This document shows positions 53,953 to 60,000 of a stretch of DNA of 60,000 bases, in pieces (position 1 is the first letter of the stretch; each line of letters starts with the position of its first letter). A program made the translations under genes and the position numbers. Under the pieces are notes generated by a model. The model saw nothing but the letters and a program-made list of their open reading frames with translations. It was not told where the DNA came from and did no database searches. Source of the stretch: Bolinopsis microptera (taxonomy: Eukaryota; Ctenophora; Tentaculata; Lobata; Bolinopsidae). The stretch covers positions 10,967,983 through 11,027,982 of the forward strand of contig NC_087077.1 of the NCBI RefSeq assembly GCF_026151205.1. The letters are read 5' to 3'.

Positions 53953-55628
53953 TTGGGAAAATTCGGGGTTTCCAAAAAACGGGTATGGTTATACGTGCTC
54001 TTCAATAAATTGACTGGTGTCATTCTAGAGAACAATCTTCAGAATAACATGGTAACTTAGATTTAAAAGGCATACGAACTGTAGTTCGACAACTATAAGA
54101 GTTCGCCAGAAATCACCCCTATCGATCACCCCTGTGCTTTTACCGTTCACAACAATGAACAAACCTGCCTGGCTGCTCTTAGCTGTATAATCCAATTTCA
54201 AGTTGTGATGAATATCTCTTTCATCTTTTGTTCAGCAGCTGTACTCATGAAGTTAATCAATCAAACTTGTGAAATCCTATTCCTGAAAATAACAACGGTT
54301 TTATAGAATGAAGTCTGACGTGAGCAGGTGTATTATGATAAATGTAACCAATGGTAATAAGGAGTTAACAGTCAAAATTAGAATTAGATCACACAACAGC
54401 TGGGCCTCTAGTATAGAAGTAGATCACATGTAAAGTTAACTTCAGTTCGGGTTGTTTTGACTTTTGGTACTGGTCTACAGTCTAAGTTAAAGATTTCTCA
54501 TGGTATCTTTAAAATTAGCCTGCAATGATGTTTTTCCAAAAGTGAATGGTAAAATTGTTAACAAAATTAGCAAAATGTTTCATAGTTACTAAGTTACATA
54601 ATATCCCCGTGATTACTGTCTCCAGATGGTGAAGTATCAGGTTTCATTTCAATTTGTTCGGTGAACCGTGTACCATGCCTTTCTTACAGCTTTATTGATC
54701 ACATTTAAAGTATTTATTTCGTGCTAGTTTTTGTTGATGTTCCGTGAGCTTTACTTTTTGCTTTCCTTACTTCCATCTTGAACTCACTTAGCTCATTCTC
54801 AAACAATATGCAAGTCAGTTTTGACAAAAACATCTTCACTAGGCAGTTGTATAGAGATCAGAGACATTAAATAATTACATATGACTGTGAGGCAAAAGCG
54901 GGTATCAAATTTCCGCGTCGTGATTCAGTTCCGTTCCAAGAATATTAATATTTTGGAAAAAACTATACTCTACATTTACTCTACTATTTGAACATTTAGC
55001 AGGATCGTCTTATACACGAGCATGGAGTCTTATGTTTTGCATTTTATTTTGCGTACGTTTTGGAACTGTTGATGTTAGACCCATGAGATATGATAGACCA
55101 TCAATATGCCGTATACATTTGTTTTCAGTGATCATTTTATTAAATTATTTAATCAAAAAAAAGTTACATTTTTTTCTTATTTTAGAGGTACAATCCAAGA
55201 TAAGTGATAGCAGTATATGATACGGTTATTGTCTACAATATTGCCTTTGTTAGGCTTCTGTCTTGTTCGTGAAACAGTATGTGATGACTCAGACCAAGGT
55301 TTTTATTTTCTGATATCATGTTATTTATTATTACATATTTTAATGTAACATTTATTTTAAATAATTTATGCAATCTTGTTATATAATCTAATTCATAATT
55401 AACGGCCGGGGTAATCACTGGGGGGGGGGGGGGGGGGGCGCCAACAGGCAACGTTACGCCACTGGTTGAGTACGGTTAGCAAAATACATTTCTAGCTTTC
55501 CAATCGTATAAGAAGTTTAGTCGATATCTAAATTCTAAGTTGATGTGCGATATGAATCATATTAAAATTAATTGAATATGTAGTTGCAATATTATATATA
55601 ATATATAATATATAATATCTCTTTACAG
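53953..55628. other. intergenic or intronic, no exon recognised
   Basis: No protein-like frame. The end of a hAT-like element (GCCACTGG preceded by a long G run, 55419-55462) resembles the insertion at 35374-35716. Just before 55621 lies a TATAATATATAATA run. Upstream exons of the receptor-type gene probably lie here or outside the window but were not identified. Confidence 0.4.
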
Positions 55629-56174
55629 GCTGGAAAATAGTGACTACTGATATAGATGTAACTCTTCAGAACGACACTCAGCCTGAAGGCGGCCTCTTTG
55701 TTCAATCTCTCCAGATAAGAACTAAATCTACCATCGGTTCTGATAAGGAGATCACCCTCAAGTTCACTTCTGATGGCAAAAAATATGTGATGGATACAAG
55801 TGAACGTACCAGTAAGTGTAATACAGTTACATTTACAAAAAGAGCTGATAGTAATGCTTTGACACGTGAGCTCCAGATAAAGCTATCAGATCCAGTTCAA
55901 TACAAGATTGAAGGTTGTACAGCTGATGACTGGACCAGTGCTGCGGACAGTTGTGCTCCAGATTCCGACGGTTATCTAACCTGGAATATAAGGAAAAATT
56001 TCACTAAGACGGATAACTCTCTGCTGGTAACATCTCTGCTGGTAACATGTAATGAACAAATAATGGTTGATCTGGATCTATCAGATTGTTCAACTTGGTC
56101 AAGGTCTATGCATAGTTTCCTATTTATGGATGCAACTGGCTCAATCACTGACGGATTTTATCGACGGCCTCCTG
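55629..56174 (+). CDS. modular extracellular protein, exon with domain X, copy 1
   Basis: Acceptor TCTCTTTACAG, donor GTAAGAAA. Phase 1 in and out, 546 nt, 182 codons. Opens WKIVTTDIDVTLQN. Shared features with the exons at 57547 and 58692: an early Trp, a PGS/GSD/GSN turn, a C..DW..(D/S)C segment, a second Trp, then VTCNEQIMVDLD. The alternating hydrophobic pattern suggests a beta-sandwich. Not a domain I can name. A 15-nt tandem duplication (about 56026-56055, TCTCTGCTGGTAACA) doubles LLVTS/LLVTC, unlike the other two copies. Confidence 0.65.
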
Positions 56175-57164
56175 GTAAGAAATTTGAAATTGTGCAACAT
56201 TTTGTGCTTTTATAGTATGGATTAGTACACGATGCTCAACCTTTAAAAAATATGTATTATGTACTTTGGTATTTCTTGGTTTTCAGCTACATTATTATAT
56301 AGAATGCATTATGTAGTTTCTACTTTAAGAAATATGGCGAAGGTTACCTGGTTACAGTTTAACAGGACAGAATTACAGTTGTATTACGGTTAGGTATAAT
56401 ACACGTTGCAGTGAAAGGCAAGGTCTAAGACCCAACAATGTGGACCAAAACATTGTGAGGATTAGAAGTCGTACCATATGTTTAGGTCAACATTTATTAT
56501 TTCATATAAGTCATCTGTATAATAACTTATCGGATGATAACAAATGATAATAAATTACCAGTCGTGGTATCTCTATTAAAAGAGTAAGATAGACTAGTTA
56601 AAACAGACCCGGACTAGACCCGGACTAGACTATAATCTTGTTCGAATATTGCAATATTCGTCTTAACACTTTTTTTAAATAGGTCGGACAAATTAAGTTA
56701 CTATTTTGTAGATTTTTATAACTATGCGTTAATAAGAATGTAGATAAAGATATCGTGAGATCACCGTTAAATCGCCGTTGGATAGACTAATTAAAACAAG
56801 TCTGTGACTGCAAGTGTGCATCTATGGAATACCGCAACCGGCCCGGCCCGTGATCAATAAGACAGCAATGTTCGGTACATAGTCATCACATAATTAACAA
56901 TCAATTAACAGACTTGTAACCAATTTTGATTTTTGTCAGGAATTTATTGTTCATAATCCCTCCCTTTTCCTGGAACATTTAAACCGAACAATGAAATATG
57001 TCTCAATGCTATAGATTCCCCTGCCCCTATTGTATTACACATATCAACACTGATCTGTTCTCACCAACACTCCCAGTATATACGGATATTAAATCTGGTC
57101 GCAGATTTGTTGTCGCGGGGGTGTAATTATTCGCAATATTATAAGTAGCAGCATTCTTATTCAG
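56175..57164 (+). other. intron
   Basis: From GTAAGAAA to TTATTCAG. AT-rich, with no further exon recognised. Confidence 0.55.
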
Positions 57165-57376
57165 GATGCCTAACCCTTCCGATTCATGGTTCACCTCGAA
57201 AATCCGAACAGATACCTTCTTTCCTATACCCTACCAGAAAGCCTTATCTCTCCACTGTGATGAAGCAGTCGCTAACAATTTGTTACTTATTGGTGATCGC
57301 GTGGTGAAGTGTGATCCTTACCAGGAAGGAGAGGGTGGTTTTGGTTACTCAAACACTCCAAGCTGTGAGACGGCAG
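57165..57376 (+). CDS. modular extracellular protein, CCP/sushi exon 1
   Basis: Acceptor TTATTCAG, donor GTGAGAAT, phase 1 out. It encodes a CCP-like module: a polar start (PNPSDSW), LSLHCDE, VVKCDP, then GFGYSNTPSCE, with spacing like the CCP at 59402. In the coding frame it lacks the first Cys of a CCP. A TGC exists at 57167 one frame over, exactly where the incoming phase-1 splice would read. Either a 1-nt indel (real or sequencing) lies near the exon start, or another acceptor is used. Confidence 0.55.
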
Positions 57377-57546
57377 GTGAGAATTTTTACTCGGAGAGAC
57401 TTGTTGTCACAAAAATAAATGTTTAGAAATCGATAGCTATCGCTTGTATTATTTCAATCAGTATGGCCGAAATTCAGGCGCATTTTGATAAAAGTTGTTA
57501 CGTTCTATCGTTGTTCTTCATAGTTCATTCTAAAAACATTTCGTAG

Positions 57547-57987
57547 ATCTCCGAAATTGGAGAGATGATGTTGGTAGTGGAGTTCTGGTACCAATAACAC
57601 TCATAATGGAACCTATACAGATAAAAACTACAACAACTCCCGGTTCTAATGAGCTACTGAGTATCCTCCTTTACACTTTTACATCCAAGATAAGTGTGAG
57701 ATTTACAGATCCGATGCAATATTGGGTGACATCTTGCACGACTGATTGGGTTGACTTTACATGTGATGCACTGGATGATAATGATATCCGAATATGGACA
57801 TTTTCAAGGGATATCAATACTTCTATTAAGATAACATGTAACGAAAAAGTAGTGGTCGATTTTGATAAGGAGTTTGGAGATCAAGATGAGTATGGGACTT
57901 GTAAGAGTGATTGGTTTTCTGAACAAGATGAGGATAAGTTTTGGATTGATCCAGAGACAACAGTTTCTGGTTACTCTTTGAAAGCTG
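57547..57987 (+). CDS. modular extracellular protein, exon with domain X, copy 2
   Basis: Acceptor ATTTCGTAG, donor GTAAGTTG. Phase 1 in and out. Starts (D)LRNWRDDVGSGV and continues with IKTTTTPGSNELLS, SCTTDWVDFTCD, IWTFSRDIN, ITCNEKVVVDFD and an acidic end. Homologous to copies 1 and 3. Its 3' end is the first unit of the tandem array that fills the next intron. Confidence 0.7.
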
Positions 57988-58548
57988 GTAAGTTGTGGTG
58001 TCTTTCCGGAGGTATTGTTTCAGAATCGTATTACTATTGATATAGCTGGTAAGTTGTGGTGTCAGCTTTCCGGAGGTATTGTTTCAGAATCGTATTACTA
58101 TTGATATAGCTGGTAAGTTGTGGTGTCTTTCCGGAGGTATTGTTTCAGAATCGTATTACTATTGATATAGCTGGTAAGTTGTGGTGTCTTTCCGGAGGTA
58201 TTGTTTCAGAATCGTATTACTATTGATATAGCTGGTAAGTTGTGGTGTCTTTCCGGAGGTTATATTGTTTCAGAATCGTATTACTATTGATATAGCTGGT
58301 AAGTTGTGGTGTCTTTCCGGAGGTATTGTTTCAGAATCGTATTACTATTGATATAGCTGGTAAGTTGTGGTGTCTTTCCGGAGGTTATATTGTTTCAGAA
58401 TCGTATTACTATTGATATAGCTGGTAAGTTGTGGTGTCTTTCCGGAGGTATTGTTTCAGAATCGTATTACTATTGATATAGCTGGTAAGTTGTGGTGTCT
58501 TTCCGGAGGTATTGTTTCAGAATCGTATTACTATTGATATAGCTATTT
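57984..58548 (+). repeat. 61/64-bp tandem array that repeats a 5' splice site
   Basis: Nine AGCTGGTAAGTTGTGG units: GT dinucleotides at 57988, 58049, 58113, 58174, 58235, 58299, 58360, 58424 and 58485. Unit lengths are 61 or 64 bp, the extra three being CAG or TAT. Each unit also contains TATTGTTTCAG, a good 3' splice site, 25 nt before the next donor. The last unit ends AGCTATTTTA without a donor. Confidence 0.92.
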
Positions 58549-58691
58549 TATATTAGATTGTGACTGCAGTATTTTATTTGTATCTAGCAATTATTTCGAA
58601 GTATAATTTCGAAATCATTCCTGATCGATAGGGATATAGTATTTAAATTTTGCGTCACTTGTATGTGCTAACATATTCAATATCAAATCAG

Positions 58692-59156
58692 ATCTGACGT
58701 CATGGAGGGTACCCGATAAAGTTACCAATGCCAAGAAAATGAATCTCGAAAAGTACCCACTCCAATTCAAAACCGATTCAGCTTTGGGAAGTAACGCAAG
58801 TGTTGGACTTATTTTTGAAAATGGAAGAGGGGATACCAATCAATTCCGGTTAATGGTCGAATTTAAAGACGAAGCGAAATATCTTTTCGAAATGTGCTCT
58901 TACAATGAAAAGGAATTGGACTTGGCTCAATGTTATGCTGTAAATGGTAAACAAGATGAAATAATCTGGACCATGGAAAGATTTGAAAATACTGTTCTCG
59001 TCTTCTGTAATGGCGTACAAATAATCGACTATGAGGAATTGGCTGGGGAGCGAGACCCTGCTGATGAATGCGACCCATGGAGTCTTTCTTATGCACGGAG
59101 GCTTCGATTCGAAAGTACTGATGACGCAACTACAGACTACAGATTCATGCCAAAAA
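58692..59156 (+). CDS. modular extracellular protein, exon with domain X, copy 3
   Basis: Acceptor ATCAAATCAG, donor GTAAGTTG, phase 1 in and out, 465 nt. Starts (D)LTSWRVPDKV, followed by FKTDSALGSNASVGLIF, LFEMCSYNEKELDLAQC, IIWTMERFENTVLVFCN and a FMPK end. It keeps the Trp start, the GSN turn, the paired Cys, IW and VFCN positions of the other copies; pairwise identity is low, so the duplication is old. Confidence 0.7.
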
Positions 59157-59401
59157 GTAAGTTGTAAAATGATTATTTTGATTTTACTGAATCCTTACTT
59201 TGAAGGACTGAACTAGATGACACGTCGATTTCAATTGTCAACTTATTCGATGTTAGGACCAAAAATTATCGGATACCTCGTGGTGGCAAAAATTAAACAC
59301 AATATTTTGATCATGATCAAAGTATCAAATTGAAATCTCCAGAGAAAAACACTTCTAATTCATATCTTCTCTAACTGTTGGATTATCTTACCCTTGTACA
59401 G

Positions 59402-59599
59402 GTTGTGATAGCATACCAGCAGACTGGACAGGAGTAACACCCCCTCCCGAGTTACCAGTTACTGACGGTACTGTCCTCCGTCTATCCTGTGTTAGTGATG
59501 AAGAGGTTGTAGCTGTTAGCAGAGTAGTGACTTGTAATCCTAGGTACCCAGAGGGGTTCCAGTACCAGGCTAAACCAGTGTGTATCAGGGCTGATGGAG
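59402..59599 (+). CDS. modular extracellular protein, CCP/sushi exon 2
   Basis: Acceptor CCTTGTACAG. Phase 1 in; best phase-1 donor is GTTGGT at 59600, a weak consensus. It has the four expected cysteines: CDSIPADW, LRLSC, VVTCNPRYP and KPVC. About 65 residues, the usual CCP size. CCP modules mediate protein-protein contacts in complement-type and adhesion receptors. Confidence 0.7.
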
Positions 59600-59755
59600 G
59601 TTGGTTTAATTTAAATTAGTTCTTTAGTGTAGCTTGCATGTCAGGAGGCAGTGAATCTCTAGTTGCTACACAACAGTGCCAGCTTGAATGAGAATACAAA
59701 ATGTCTGACGTCTGTTTTTATATTTAATATCTATAAACAATGAAACGTATTTCAG

Positions 59756-59868
59756 AGGTGACATTGGAACCGAAATCTCCTATTATCAAGCATGATTTAA
59801 CCAACTCGATTTTGATAACTTGTAGATATTTCGGACTGAAAGAACCAGACGAAGTCAAATGGTACAAG
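59756..59868 (+). CDS. modular extracellular protein, start of Ig-like domain
   Basis: Acceptor CGTATTTCAG, phase 1 in; donor GTATGTTC, phase 0 out. Encodes VTLEPKSPIIKHDLTNSILI then TCRYFG and DEVKWYK, the B-strand Cys and C-strand Trp of an Ig domain. The second half, with the F-strand Cys, must lie in the next exon beyond the window. Confidence 0.65.
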
Positions 59869-60000
59869 GTATGTTCAAATATATCAAGAAAAGCTAACGT
59901 TTCATACTTTTATACCCAGGAGCCTGGAGCAACCAATAACCATCTATTTCACCTAATTTTCCAAACTTACTTGATATATAATATATATATATACATGGTA
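59869..60000 (+). other. intron, cut by the window end
   Basis: Begins GTATGTTC and ends the window in a TATATA run. No exon seen. Confidence 0.5.

Overview
The window reads as nuclear DNA of an invertebrate metazoan. It is AT-rich, has intron-split genes with GT-AG borders, carries CR1/jockey-type LINE remnants and several families of inverted-repeat elements, and has degenerate CCCTAA (telomere-type) repeats at about 29.1 kb. No rRNA, tRNA, bacterial operon or CRISPR signal was seen. The species cannot be named from this sequence.

Layout. 0-11 kb: a small secreted Ser/Asn-repeat protein gene on the minus strand, then sparse intergenic and intronic DNA with the last three visible exons of a coiled-coil gene on the plus strand (6349-10435). 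11.5-13.7 kb: a decayed LINE, minus strand, with a (Asp-Lys)n hexanucleotide expansion and a deleted reverse-transcriptase core. 14-36 kb and 46.8-47.4 kb: a repeat-rich block built from copies of one unit. Each unit holds an intronless ORF of about 367 codons on the minus strand (copies at 14620-15723 and 22539-23648, and a third split between 35967-36487 and 46823-47409), embedded in fold-back elements, GC-rich minisatellites, inverted duplications and a 4.8 kb element with roughly 965-bp terminal inverted repeats (28343-33124) that encloses a LINE ORF1-like gene.

36488-46822 is the most striking object. It is an LTR-bounded element (LTRs 714 and 716 bp, only about three differences seen, 4-bp target duplication TCTG, primer-binding-site-like and polypurine sequences) inserted into the third copy of the 367-codon ORF. 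It has no recognisable gag, protease, reverse transcriptase, RNase H or integrase. It carries a short acidic/basic ORF, a secreted glycoprotein, a small membrane protein, a class I-like membrane glycoprotein with a furin-type site and a PAN/apple-like segment, and two paralogous F-box ORFs. The first F-box ORF has no AUG before its F-box, lies in the same frame as the membrane glycoprotein, and is separated from it only by UGA CUA G, a known stop-codon readthrough context. The sequence therefore predicts a readthrough fusion that places an F-box on the cytoplasmic tail of an envelope-like protein. Structured RNA-like segments lie between the ORFs.

47.4-55.6 kb is intergenic, with MITE-like elements and a 285-bp direct duplication. 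55.6-60 kb holds part of a modular extracellular or receptor gene on the plus strand. Nearly all its exons are symmetrical phase 1-1 modules: an unnamed beta-rich Cys/Trp domain three times, CCP/sushi modules twice, and the start of an Ig-like domain. It continues beyond the window. One of its introns opens with a tandem array that repeats the exon's 5' splice site nine times.
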